From NCBI GenBank assembly GCA_017654935.2, contig CM065704.1:27391468-27455467 (forward strand): DNA of 64,000 bases, in the 5' to 3' direction. The notes beneath the pieces were generated by a model that made no database searches, had not been told where the DNA came from, and saw only the letters and a list, made by a program, of their open reading frames with translations. Each line of letters begins with the position of its first letter. The first letter of the stretch is position 1. A program made the translations under genes and the position numbers. This document shows, in pieces, positions 31,606 to 42,722 of this stretch. The DNA comes from Phymorhynchus buccinoides. Its lineage: Eukaryota; Mollusca; Gastropoda; Neogastropoda; Raphitomidae.

Positions 31606-31730
31606 ATCGCTTCTCGGCCTTTTGGCTAAGACAGTGATTCAGGAACATCAATTTTTGTTTATACCCTGGTTGGTTTGTTCAGCCCGTCGTACATGGCGAA
31701 AGCCGATACGCGACGTTAAACTGAACTTCC
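31606..31730 (+). mobile_element. U2-snRNA-derived SINE, copy 2
   Basis: Positions 31606-31631 are identical to the first 26 nt of vertebrate U2 snRNA. Then ACAGTGATTCAGGAACATC, a short linker, and the tail CGATACGCGACGTTAAACTG. Both U2-headed copies share ATTCTG just before the head. Length is 125 bp. Confidence 0.85.
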
Positions 31731-31904
31731 ACATGTATATTACATATGACGACTGTTGAAAAAACACCCCATAAATAAACAATGGCATAAGCAATCAAAA
31801 TAAGTTAACAAAGAACAAGTAAGAAAATAATGTCCATGAGCAGTTGGAAGCTTGAATAACAAAGTTAGTCATATTTTTACATCAAAGTTATCATGACAAA
31901 AGGT

Positions 31905-32098
31905 GTTTTACGTCCTCTCGGTCTGGAACAGACACATATGGGACATTTGTAGATACAAAGATGGTGGGAACAATACTGGAGGCAATGCCCGGAGGCAGTG
32001 CAACACCAGTAAAGTCCCGATTTTTTTTTAGCAATACAGATAGGTGTAGCGGTAACCACGCCTCGGTTAAACCTCATCGGCTATGGCACCGCCACAAG
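31905..32098 (+). repeat. ACGTCCTC repeat (SINE-like), copy 1
   Basis: Runs from ACGTCCTCTCGGTCTGGAAC through ATGGTGGGAACAATACTGGA and GCCCGGAGGCAGTGCAACAC to GGCTATGGCACCGCCACAAG. The family has at least seven copies here. It is non-coding, with no pol III promoter recognised, so class is uncertain. Confidence 0.8.
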
Positions 32099-32127
32099 TT
32101 AACTTCACTCCATATAAATATTATTAT

Positions 32128-32520
<393 letters not shown>

Positions 32521-32868
32521 CCAAGTCATATCCACAGAGGATTGCATATTATATATTATGCAGTTGTGAAGAGTTAAAAGCCCAAAAGCAGCTAGTGTTA
32601 ATTGGGGATACGGGGGGGGGGGGAGAGAGAGAGAGAGAATGTGTTGAGCCTCTCGAGGGTCAGTTCGTGCGTACAACCGGACCTCGCGTGACGCTGTGGG
32701 CTTTACTGATTGTCCAGTGCACACAGTAAGCCTATACAGCCGAGTGAGTGTCCACTACTGTCCAATATTGCTCGCCATCATAGTGTCTGTCGTTCGGTCC
32801 TGTCAGGCAATGGACGGTATGGCACCGCGGAGAAAACCCCAGTAAACTTTCTAATTATACTGCGAGAA

Positions 32869-33488
32869 TATGTGATGGTGCCAGGGGGGAAAAAAACCTA
32901 CTTAAGTCGCTCAGAATCTTTTTAGCAAAAGCCAAAAATAGTCAACAACCCCCCACAATATCAATTTTCTATTTAGGGCATATTATCTTCTTCTTTCAAA
33001 TACGTCGCTACAGTCCAGTAGTCTGGCATAACTGCGACGGGGAGAGATTGCGCAGAGGCGGTTTATTGATGTTGGTTGATTAATAGCTGTCTTTTGAAGG
33101 CCTCAACTGGAGTTGGCTTGGACGGTGCTGTTATTCAGATGGTTCCACTCTGTTGGTGTTCTAACAAAGAAAGAGTTTTGAACTGGTCGGTGTTTGAGGA
33201 GGGAACTTCTATTGCTTTGTTTTTATTGTTATGTGTTCCACCAGTATCCACAACATAAAAGACAATTGTGAACGATTTCTTTGTTTATTTGATTGTTTTC
33301 TAAATCAAGTCAATAGAAACAAAGAGGCAAAATTGTATCTTCTATGTCCAATTTCCGCAAATGTTCTATTTTGAATGCCAAACTTCAAATAATTATAAAA
33401 GAACAAACTAGACAAGACAACTCAATTCGGGTTTCTGTGCATTAACAAGGAATCTTTGCTCCACCATGAAAAATTAATATCTCAGAGA
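32869..33488 (+). mobile_element. Dispersed repeat interrupted by a LINE tail
   Basis: Collinear with the inverse of 36836-37215: GTCGCTCAGAA, AGTCAACAACCCC, ATTTAGGGCATATT, GTCAATAGAAACAAAG and GAATCTTTGCTCC. The copy is split at GGGCATATT by 32983-33226. A shorter piece recurs at 35248-35400. Confidence 0.8.
32983..33226 (-). pseudogene. Very short 5'-truncated LINE insertion with (GAAGAA) tail
   Basis: On the minus strand it reads SFVRTPTEWNHLNNSTVQ, a LINE C-terminal signature (W-N-x-L), followed by sequence ending in GAAAGAAGAAGAT. The sister repeat at 36836-37215 lacks it, giving the empty site. It shows a LINE was mobile after the host repeat spread. Confidence 0.78.
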
Positions 33489-33787
33489 GAAAACACAAAT
33501 TAGCCCTTGATTACTGTGAAGAAGAAGAAGAAGAAGTATTATTCATGAATTTTTAAGTCTGGATGTGTTTTAATAATTATAAGTCATTATATACCCGCTT
33601 CCCTGCCTGGCTACGAGATGGTCTCGTACTGAATGATGTCATTGATGATGTCATAACTTATGATGTCACGAACGTAGGCTAGCCTACAGAGACAAAAAGC
33701 ACTGCCAGAAAGCAGCAAGAAATTCGCCCAAACAGAAGCAAGAAAAAAGAAGAATGCCAAACTGCGGACCTACTCCGTGGAGGGAGA

Positions 33788-33818
<31 letters not shown>

Positions 33819-34693
33819 TAGGTCAGCAAATAATGCATGAAGAAATTTTTTTACATTAGCCTATAGCCCCAAGTGTTCATTCCCTACGATACTCTATGGA
33901 CTACCCAGGATTGGGAGGCTTCGCCTCGCGTTGCTTTTCATGAGGTGGCCGCATAGGGGGGAAAATCCAACTCTGACCTCCTTTAAAAAAAACCCTAAAA
34001 AAACCCTTATGATTTCATAAGCCTGGGATGATGGTTTTTGGCTTAGATAAGCCAAAAAGGATATATCTCTAGACCATTTTCTCAGATTGAGTCTAACAGA
34101 TTTGTTTTAAACTTTATAATAAAAAAAATCGATAATTTCTATGTTTTCCTCTGGCAATGGATTGTTTGATTTTGTATATTTTTGAAAAAGACAAATGTTA
34201 CGAAAAGAGCTACTTCTTTTCTTTTTTTTGAATTACCGGTAACCATCTGAATGATGGTCTCTTTTACTCGAAAATTTAGTATAATGCCTTTAAATTCCAA
34301 ACAGAATGCATTCCATACGAGAAAACTAAATCCGTCTATCATTTTCCAGCAATCATGCTGAATAACAATAATAATTTTTTAAAAAGTGAATCATTACAAT
34401 ATATTGAAGATTTGTGTATCTTATGTTAATAGTTGTTCGGGTTATCTTTAAAAAATGCAAGAGTTGGGTTTTTTTTAAATAGGAAACTGCTCACTTCATT
34501 TTCCACTAAAACAGTTTTGGAAACACCGTTCAGGCAGGGAACTTTCGAATGTTACTATTAAAACTTTATAAATTGTTGCCTCATATTTGTATTTTTTTAA
34601 AACCCACCGTTTCATATTTTTTGGAGTACCGTCATCAGCAGACCAACATGAAACATTAATAATAATTAAGTACAAAAAACATGCTCTCTGTGG
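33489..34693. other. No gene recognised
   Basis: Contains a GAA run (33519-33535), a (GA)n run (33782-33816) and a cluster of ATGATGTCAT-type short repeats at 33635-33670. Otherwise AT-rich with short frames. Confidence 0.4.
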
Positions 34694-34694
34694 T

Positions 34695-34729
<35 letters not shown>
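34694..34729. repeat. Poly-G homopolymer, about 35 nt
   Basis: Uninterrupted G run, the longest in the window. Confidence 0.95.
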
Positions 34730-34730
<1 letters not shown>

Positions 34731-34862
34731 CTAAAATGGCGATCTGGTCCCATGATAGCAATGGTGCACATGACATACAAAGCTATTTTGAAGCTATTTG
34801 TTGATTTTTTAGCTTCATTGTTCAAATGCTAAAATTAGACATCTTAGACGACGACGAAAATG

Positions 34863-35056
34863 GTGTTTTACGTCCTCTTGGTCTGAATCAGACACATATG
34901 GGACATTTGTAATTACAAATATGGTGGGAACAATACTGGAGGCAATGCCCGGAGGCAGTACGAAACCAGTAAAGTCCCGATTTTTTAAATTAATACAGAT
35001 AGGTGTAGCGGTAACCACGCCTCGGGTAAACCTCATCGGCTATGGCACCGCCACAA
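34863..35056 (+). repeat. ACGTCCTC repeat, copy 2
   Basis: Full-length match to 31905-32098. Confidence 0.8.
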
Positions 35057-35247
35057 GAAAAGGCTGACATGATAGACATCTTAGACTGGGTGCACTGTGA
35101 TGATCATTTCAGTGAAAACTGTATTCCCTAAAAGTGTGTGTTTGACATTTTGTGTTAAGAAGTTTTTATTATTCTGTTGCTCTGTAAAGTGGTTTGATAC
35201 TGACTTCAGAAATGGTTCATATCATTGTTGAGTTTGTCTGTATGTTG

Positions 35248-35400
35248 TGTCTTCTATGTCCAATATCCGCAAATGTTCTATTTTGAATGCCAAACTTCAA
35301 ATAATTATAAAAGAACAAACTAGACAAGATAACTCAATTCGGGTTTCTGTGCATTAACAAGGAATCTTTGCTCCACCATGAAAAATTAATATCTCAGAGA
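35248..35400 (+). repeat. Partial copy of the 32869 dispersed repeat
   Basis: Matches 33337-33488 almost base for base, from TCTTCTATGTCCAAT to ATATCTCAGAGAG. Confidence 0.85.
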
Positions 35401-35950
35401 GGTACTGTTATGGAAACATGTTTGGCATTGTTGTATGCAAATTATTGGTACATACAAATGTTTGCAAGTATGATGTAAGCGGGGCTGCATTTTTATTTTA
35501 ATATTGTGTATCTCAGTTTTACTTTTATGCAAGGTAATAGTGCTACTTAAATAGGTTTGGTAATAGGATATCGGCTTTTTTTTGTTGAAAAGTTGCCCAT
35601 TCTCACTCAATTAATGGTGTGGTCTTGATTTGTTGCAAAAACAGTTGTGTGTGGATGCAAGAAACACAAAGGTGTTTGCTCTCAAGGAAGCAGAAACAGC
35701 ATTAAGTTGTTATGATACGGGAAACTTTTATTAATAGAAAATAAAAAACACCAGTTTTCCTCGTTCTTCAACTACCAGAAGACTACTTTTCTGTGTTTGT
35801 ATGTTTATGGAGGGAGGTAAGACTGAGAGAGACAAAAACAAAACAAAAAAACTGCAATTCCGTATCCAAAAATCACGAAGTAACTCCATGCAAAACGATG
35901 AACCATACAATAATGTTACACTTCCCAACACAACACACAACGACGTACTA

Positions 35951-36133
35951 CAATGGAACCTCCCTTATATTAATAAGACCTTCACAAATAATCCAAAATG
36001 AGGTCTTATAAGGGAGGGGTCTCATAAGGGAGGTAATTGTAATGCTTACAAAGAAGGGCAATGTCTCAGAGAAGTAGGTCTTATATGGGAGGGAGTCTTA
36101 TAATGGGAAGTCTTATAAGGGAGTTTCCCACTG
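35951..36133. mobile_element. pogo/Tigger-like MITE
   Basis: Ends CAATGGAACCTCCCTTATA and AGGGAGTTTCCCACTG, flanked by TA (35949-35950, 36134-36135). CAGTGGAACCTC-type ends with TA duplication are typical of pogo-derived MITEs. The interior repeats AGGTCTTATAAGGGAGG. Confidence 0.75.
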
Positions 36134-36135
36134 TA

Positions 36136-36835
36136 GTGTTTATTTGTTGATCTACTCCTAAGACTTTTCATTAGTTTTCTTTTTTGGAAGGGGGGGGGGG
36201 TAAAAAAGGGTAGTAGTAGTAGTAGACAAAACGGCCATTCTTAAGATGACAACCTGCGGGCTCTTAAACGAAGCAACAACTAAACCAAAAAGAAAAAAAA
36301 AAAGAAAAAAAAAGAGACGTTAAGGTGAGGGGGTGATTGAGGAAAGAACAAGCCAAAAAGGAGCCCCAACAAAGGGGGCGGTGCGGGTAAATGCCTGGTG
36401 TCTAGCTACCAATTTGCCCTGACACCTGCAGCCTTTATCCAGCCCGGCCCCCAACCGAACGTTTGCATGAAACGATGAACGGGGTGGTTGGTTGGTCGGG
36501 TGGCAGCGCTTACTCTACGGGCCTCACCCCCCTTTTTTGCCTCCCCCTAAACAGCCCCTGATTCCATTCATTCACGACTACAGCTCGCCTCTCTCTTTAT
36601 AATAAAGGCCAAGGCTTGCGTGCTGCTAGCTGCCAACGTGGTAATTACCCGGACAACAACAACACACACACAAAAACACATGTTCAAGAAGGGGTTTTGA
36701 AATCGTCTTGACGGCAGGACCCTACCTAAACGCTGTCAGCTTTCACACTTGGGAAATGCGTTGCTCGGAAAGCGAAGAAACTATGTGTGACCGTGCATGG
36801 AAAAAACAGACATCAAAATTGAGATTTTAATTTGT
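36136..36835. other. Mostly unique, locally GC-rich sequence
   Basis: A G run at 36190, then 36360-36620 is GC-richer than its surroundings and matches no repeat noticed here; it includes a TTATAATAAA box near 36597. It could be a regulatory or promoter segment, but I found no coding exon. Confidence 0.3.
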
Positions 36836-37215
36836 CATGATGGAGCAAAGATTCCTTGTTAATTCGCAGAAGCACGAATTGAGTTATCTTGTCTAGTTTG
36901 TTCTTTTATAATTATTTGAAGTTTGGCATTCAAAACAGAACATTTGCAGAAATTGGGCATAGAAGATACAACTTTGCCTCAGTCTTTGTTTCTATTGACT
37001 TGATTCAGAAAACAATCAAATAAACAAAGAAATCATTCAAAATTGTCTTTTATGTTGTGGATACTGGTAGAACACATAACAATAGACATAAATATGCCCT
37101 AAATAGACATTGATATTGTGTTGGGGTTGTTGACTATTTGGGGCTTTTGCTAAAATAAAAAGGTTCTGAGCGACTTATGTAGGTTTTTCCCGTGCACCAT
37201 CACATATTAAAACTG
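36836..37215 (-). repeat. Dispersed repeat, empty-site copy
   Basis: Inverse of 32869-33488 without the LINE tail; provides the pre-insertion sequence. Confidence 0.8.
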
Positions 37216-37925
37216 AGTCGGGTTAAAGCCAGAATGTGCCATCACTAAGGGAATGAAATAAAGGATGGTAATACCTTCTGGCTTCCATGATCAGACGACT
37301 TATTAGCGGCCCCTCCTTCTCCTCTTCTTCTCTTTAGCTCGTGCCCTAACTTACTCCCCCACCCCCTCCTCCTCCTCCTCCTCCTCCTCCTCCTCCACTC
37401 CCCGTGCCATCTTTTGAGCTTCTTTCTTTTTTTGCGATCAGCGAAGCTTTTTTCTTTCTTTTTTCTTCTTTTTCTTCATCGCCCAAAAGAGTGTTTGAGA
37501 TAATAATATGAGTTCCGCCTTATGAACATTCCCTGTTAAGGGTGGAGCTTCACAACAAGGTCTTTTCTTTAAAATTATCTCAAAAGAAACCTGGTGCAAA
37601 CTGTGCTAAACATATGGGGTGGGGGGAAGAGGTTGGGGGTGGGGTAGGGTGGGGTGGGGTTTTGACAATGTCGAAGCCATCCCAGCTCGGCTTTGAAATA
37701 TCGTTGTTGGTGTCAAAAGCCGTGTTTGTGCCATATGGTTAAGACAAACCATTTTCATTTCTAATTTCTAAAGAACCCGTGTCGACCGTGTAATACGGTT
37801 TAGAAACAAATCAACGAACAAAATCAAATAAAAGCGTGCTTCATGCTTAAGTCAGTTTTTATACCGAGAGTTGGATTATCTAGAGAAACCATTTAACCCA
37901 CTCTTATGTCAAAACCAAGTGTTTA
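37216..37925. other. No gene recognised
   Basis: C/T-rich triplet repeats (CTC at 37367-37395) and a G-rich block at 37616-37660. Confidence 0.4.
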
Positions 37926-38138
37926 GGGAACGACGGGGTAAAAAGCCCATGGGAGGGTAAGAAGCCCGTGCCAATTATCTCATGAAATAAAACAAATTTC
38001 AGCGAACTTTTGCCCATGAGACGAGTGTCAATGTTTAGCGTTCGTCCCATGGGCAAAATGTGACTGAAATTGTCTTTATTTCATGAGATAATTGGCATGG
38101 GTTTCTTACCCACCCATGGGCTTTTTACCCCGTCTTCA
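37926..38138. mobile_element. TA foldback MITE, copy 4, subfamily B
   Basis: Arms carry AAAAAGCCCATGGG and GTGCCAATTATC instead of the subfamily A sequence. The right terminus is damaged (GTCTTCAAATG). Confidence 0.82.
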
Positions 38139-38368
38139 AATGTCATATTAAGAGACGTGAAATATTCAACTAGAAATACACTGTGACAGTGTGGACCTGG
38201 ACAGACTGGCGCATATAATTTTAAAAAAACATACTGACCGACGCAACCTTACAACCTGCCTGTGTAGCCATTCCATTCGATTCAATTCACGAATCTTTAT
38301 TGCCTTCAAATAAATGAAGAAAAAACATTTTCAGCGCGCACACAACATTAAAATTGACAAGACATTAA

Positions 38369-38575
38369 CGGGCCAGCCACACGATGTACGAATCGCATCT
38401 GAATGCGATGCGATTTTGACGTTGCGAGTCGTGATTCACGTGAAATTCATAGATTGGGTCTACTTGAGTATATAGTGAGCAAAAATGGCAGAGTTATTTT
38501 AGACGGAAGCATTTACACGTGCATCATGACTCACGTGACACAATCCCATCGCATCCCCACACAAACAACTACGCA
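38369..38575. mobile_element. TACGATT MITE family, decayed copy
   Basis: TTAA at 38365-38368, then CGGGCCAGCCACACGATGTA. Internal CGTGATTCACGTGAAATTCA matches other copies. The right end is not clear. Confidence 0.55.
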
Positions 38576-38645
38576 ACAAGACAGTGCAAAGTGACGTTAT
38601 TTTATTAACGAGACAAAACAAAACATGCAATATTTTAACACAATA

Positions 38646-38851
38646 GGGGAAGACGGGGTTAAAAAAAAAAAAAAGCCCATGGGCGGGTAAGAAGCCCATG
38701 CCAATTATCTCATGAAATGAAGCAAATTTCAGTCACATTTTGCCCATTAGACGAGTGTTAATGTTTAGCATTCGTCTTATGCGCAAATGTGACTGAAATT
38801 TGCTTTATTTCATGAGATAATTGGCATGGGCTTTTTTACCCCGTCTCCCCC
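38646..38851. mobile_element. TA foldback MITE, copy 5, subfamily B
   Basis: TA on both sides; a poly-A expansion in the left arm and a short deletion in the right arm. Confidence 0.85.
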
Positions 38852-38854
38852 TAT

Positions 38855-39345
38855 ATGTCTTTTTCAAACAACACAGAAAACACAATGCTTCTCCTCTTCA
38901 CGGTCAAGCAGTCTCGAAATGATCACGTTTAGACAGAAAATGTAAAACAAATATCGTTGAAAACAATTCAGAATTCAGAAGTATTTTCTGTCTAAACTTA
39001 ATCATTTGGAGACTGTGTGACTGTGAAGAGGGGAAGTATTGTTTTGCTTTCCGTGTTGTGTAACAAAAGACATAATAATCATGTTGAAATATTACAAGTT
39101 TTGTTTTGTCTCGTGAATAAAATAACGTCACTTTGCACTTGTCGTGTATTTGTTTGTGTGGTGCTCATATAGATCAGTAAATGAGATGTTAAAGGAACAA
39201 GAGGCAAAGCCTTCAAGGCTCACTCGAACAGGCACGTGTGGGACAACAACAAACAAAGATTGAGGGGGGTGTCTAAAATACAAGTTTGCCAATACCATTT
39301 TAAAGTACAAATGAAACTATCGTCAATGGATACAACTAAAAAAAA
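38855..39345. other. No gene recognised
   Basis: Includes inverted pieces (CACAATGCTTCTCCTCTTCA against GAAGAGGGGAAGTATTG) spanning about 38882-39045, suggesting another decayed TIR element. Confidence 0.4.
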
Positions 39346-39350
39346 AAAAA

Positions 39351-39354
<4 letters not shown>

Positions 39355-39388
<34 letters not shown>
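39355..39388. repeat. (AT)n microsatellite
   Basis: About 17 AT units; a second AT run is at 39488-39505. Confidence 0.95.
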
Positions 39389-39390
<2 letters not shown>

Positions 39391-39512
39391 CAGAACAAAA
39401 AAAGAGAATGAAAACTAACAAGAAAGAATGTAGACTATTCCCAATATTTCGGCTTTTGGCCTTGGACGCGGGACAGACAGACACATTATATATATATATA
39501 TATATAAAAAGT

Positions 39513-39583
39513 GCCCGTGCCGAGAATCGAACTCGGAACCATTGGCATGACAGACAGACACTCTACCAATGAGCTATCGAGGC
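39513..39583 (-). other. tRNA-like sequence (tRNA pseudogene or SINE head)
   Basis: 71 nt with a good A box (TAGCTCATTGGTAGAG), a perfect T arm (CCGAG-TTCGATT-CTCGG, containing the B box) and a TTTTT pol III stop a few bases after the 3' end. The acceptor stem pairs only at its outer three to four positions and the anticodon stem does not form, so I do not call an isotype or a working tRNA. Confidence 0.6.
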
Positions 39584-39784
39584 TTTCAGTGTTGATGAGT
39601 TTCTTAACTCATGGTTGCCTGTTGAATACTCTCTAACCCACTAATCTATAATGTTATATGTTTGTTATCTGTTTACAGTGTTGTCTTAAGTATTTCATTA
39701 TTCAAATCATTATTGTTTCAAAGCTTACATAAACACCTATGTGTATGCAACGTTTGAACAATGTACGCCTTCTATTTCCCGAGA

Positions 39785-40672
39785 AAATTCAACGTTAAAG
39801 TTTGGAGATTAGACCACAGACGCAACACACACACGCGCGCACGCACGCGCACGCACGCACGCACGCACACGCACACGCACACGCACACACGCACACGCAC
39901 ACGCACACGCACACACACACACACACAACCGAACAACTACCATACTATAGACTCACTTCGTGTTAACCTCGTTAAACACGAGTGAGCCAAAAACAAATGC
40001 GCATTATTCCTCATCTTCAGAAAAAGGTTTATCCGACAATGTTGATGGTTGTTTACGAAACTGATGTTCAAAAAAGGGCGGTTGGTCATCATAAGTTGTG
40101 TCGTTCATGTTGTGTCCGTCATAATTCAAACAAAAAACTGCATTGTGAAGGTAAAAAAAACATTCGGCGAGCTTCTATACTTCAGTAACCCCCCGGCCCC
40201 TCATGATTACGACCCTCAATCTCAAAGTCTGCTTCTTTCAGTGTCATGGAAATAATCCTAGGCTGATCCTAACCATATCCCTTTCCCGAAAACTGTCAGA
40301 ATGCTGCTTCCCAGTACCAAAAAAAGTGTCTGTTCGAAAATGTTAGGGGAGGGGATGGTCTATGGGAGGTGTTACCTCAATGGTTCTCGAAAAAGCTACT
40401 GTTAACTCAGCAATGATGACTGATGAAATTCTGCTTAACATCCTCCGGTCTGGAACAGCCACATATGGGACATTAGTAGATATAAAGATGGTGGGAACGA
40501 TCCTGGAGGCAATGCACGGAGGCAGTGCAACACCAGGAAAGTCCCGAATTTCTGACAATACAGATGTGTATACCGAGTATCCGTTAAAAGCTCAGCAAGC
40601 AACCACTCCATTTTTGGCTCACGTCGTTTTTTAAAACAAAGTGAGTCTATAGTATCGTACATGTTCGGTTGT

Positions 40673-40729
<57 letters not shown>

Positions 40730-40790
40730 TGTGTGTTGCGTCCGTGGCCCCGACCTTTAACCTTAACTCAAACCTTAACGTTGTCATTTT
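39785..40790. repeat. About 1-kb inverted repeat with (CA)n/(TG)n in the arms
   Basis: Left arm 39785-39965: AACGTTAAAG, CCACAGACGCAACACAC, (CA)n, CATACTATAGACTCACTT. Right arm 40632-40785 is its inverse: AAGTGAGTCTATAGTAT, (TG)n, TGTTGCGTCCGTGG, CCTTAACGTT. The loop contains an ACGTCCTC-family copy. Confidence 0.75.
40435..40590 (+). repeat. ACGTCCTC repeat, copy 3 (partial)
   Basis: CATCCTCCGGTCTGGAACAG through GGAAAGTCCCGAATTT; lies inside the 1-kb inverted repeat. Confidence 0.75.
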
Positions 40791-41163
40791 CTCTAAACAT
40801 ATAAGGCGTTAGAGGGTTAAAGTTAGCAGGATACTTGATTTTGACGTGAGCCTTCAAGTCACGACGATCAAAGCAGTCAGATACATTGATAAAGAACAAA
40901 ATAAAGATAATCATTTGTTGCAGAGATTACTGTTGTGCAACCTTTAACCTTGACTCAGTCACACTCTTCAAACTAAAGAAGACTCACTCTCCACTGAAAC
41001 TTTAACGTTGTCATTTTCTCAAAAAAACATAAGATGTTAGAGGGTTAAAGTTAGCAGGATACTTGATTTTGACGTGAGCCTTCAAGTCATGGCGATCAAA
41101 GCAGTCAGATACATCGGTAAGGAACAAAAGAAAGAAAATCATTTGTTGCAGAGATTACTGTAA
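40777..41163. repeat. Tandem duplication, period about 227 bp
   Basis: 40777-40932 and 41004-41163 share AACGTTGTCATTTTCTC, GTTAGAGGGTTAAAGTTAGC, GACGTGAGCCTTCAAGTCA and CATTTGTTGCAGAGATTACT. Confidence 0.85.
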
Positions 41164-42184
41164 CTGTTGTGTTGATCTACCGAGTAGGAGATACATACTG
41201 GAAAGAAGACTCTCCATTAGATATACAAAAACGCTCTTTAAAAAGAAACACAAGACTTCAGGTGTGTACAAATAGGTACATTTTAACGTCGTCAACTTAT
41301 ATTTTCTGTAACAAATGGATGTACCGAGTGTGTGCGTTGACGGCCCGGTTGTTTAGCTTTATTTGCGCCTTTGAGTAACGGTTGTTCGTGTTCATTTGCA
41401 CATCATCTCTGCGCACAACTTAGCCTACTGCACTTCCGGCAACAAGGCCTAGGCCTAGAGTCCATGCCTTACCTCATAATCAAGACGACGTACTTAACAT
41501 TTAGCCCACATTCATTTCAGTCTTGAAAAAAAATATACGGAAAATCCAGGGTTCGTCGATTTCACTGCCTTCGACGTACGAATCCTTTGTTAGGCCTAGA
41601 CGATTGATCACCATGAGCAAAGACTGTACAGGGGAAGATAAACATGGATGAGCTTGCTGGCTGTGACCTTGACCTTTGCTTTGTGGCAGAGGGGGGGGGG
41701 GGGGGGGAATTAACGAAACGAAAATAAAATATTAGGACTAATATAAAATATCTTACAGAAATGTAGATGATGTGGAACAAGTTTTCATCGCATGAACAAT
41801 CAGTTTAAAACAGTAACAGATCACGCAACTTCAATTATTAATTTTCTAAGAGTAAGAGGAGGCTTAGACCCACAGGCAAAGACTAGAGGCCTACTACAGG
41901 TGTCCGTAGACCACCCTTACCCCGGCGGTGTGTGTGTGTGTGTGGGGGGGGGGGGGAGGATTGGTCACTATGTTTTTTCTGAAAGCTTGGTCAATATGCT
42001 TTTCAATTTTACTTGTTTGCCAAAAATAAAAATAGGGCTCCACTATGTTACATGCGCATACATATAATTAAATTTTAAAGAAAGGGGTAGGGGTGCATAG
42101 AAATAATTTTAATTTACACAGTAAAATAAAAAATAATTCTGTTTTCAGATGCACAAGTGTCTACATAACAGTATTCTCTCTATA
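41164..42184. other. No gene recognised
   Basis: Holds a fragment of the hAT-like end (AAAGACTGTACAGGGGAAG near 41622) and G runs at 41691-41707 and 41944-41956. Nothing coding. Confidence 0.4.
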
Positions 42185-42221
42185 CAGGCATGGGAATTGT
42201 CATGGGAATTCCCATGCCTGC
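42185..42221. repeat. Short perfect hairpin
   Basis: CAGGCATGGGAATT and its inverse AATTCCCATGCCTG are separated by 9 nt. Confidence 0.8.
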
Positions 42222-42587
42222 TATAGTAATAAAAATCAGACGTGAGCCTTGCAGGCTTTGCCTCTTGTTATATTAACGTTTTATATGTTGTTGTTGTTTG
42301 TTGTCTTACCCTGGCTTAAAGACTCCAGGGATCATCCCAAGAGCCGAAACACTTGAACACTATGGTACAAATGCACCAGCCAGGGATGAGAACATTACGT
42401 GTGTGAACCGTTTTTCGGATTACCCCGCCACGTCAGCAGCCACACTCCGACTTAACTTCGGAGGATGTTTAGACTGATAATGTTATGCTAGGAGCTTGTC
42501 ATGGCGAACATAGCAACGTTTTGATGTAGCCTTGGTGTTCTAGCTTATGTCAACTGGTCTAACACAGCCTCATGAATGAAAATCCGT

Positions 42588-42720
42588 TTAACGTCCTCCG
42601 GTCTGAAACAGACACATGGGACATTAGTAGATATAAAGATGGTGGGAACGATCCTGGAGGCAATGCCCGGAGGCAGTACAACTCCAAGAAAGTCCCAATT
42701 TTTTAACGATACAGATGTAT
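42588..42720 (+). repeat. ACGTCCTC repeat, copy 4 (partial)
   Basis: TTAACGTCCTCCGGTCTGAA through AAAGTCCCAATTTTTTA. Confidence 0.75.
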
Positions 42721-42722
42721 GA

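Noticed and set aside
31606..31631. Functional U2 snRNA gene
   Set aside because: Only the first 26 nt match; the Sm site and downstream stem-loops are missing.
39513..39583. Functional tRNA-Asp
   Set aside because: GTC can be read in the loop area, but the anticodon stem does not pair and the acceptor stem is mostly mismatched.
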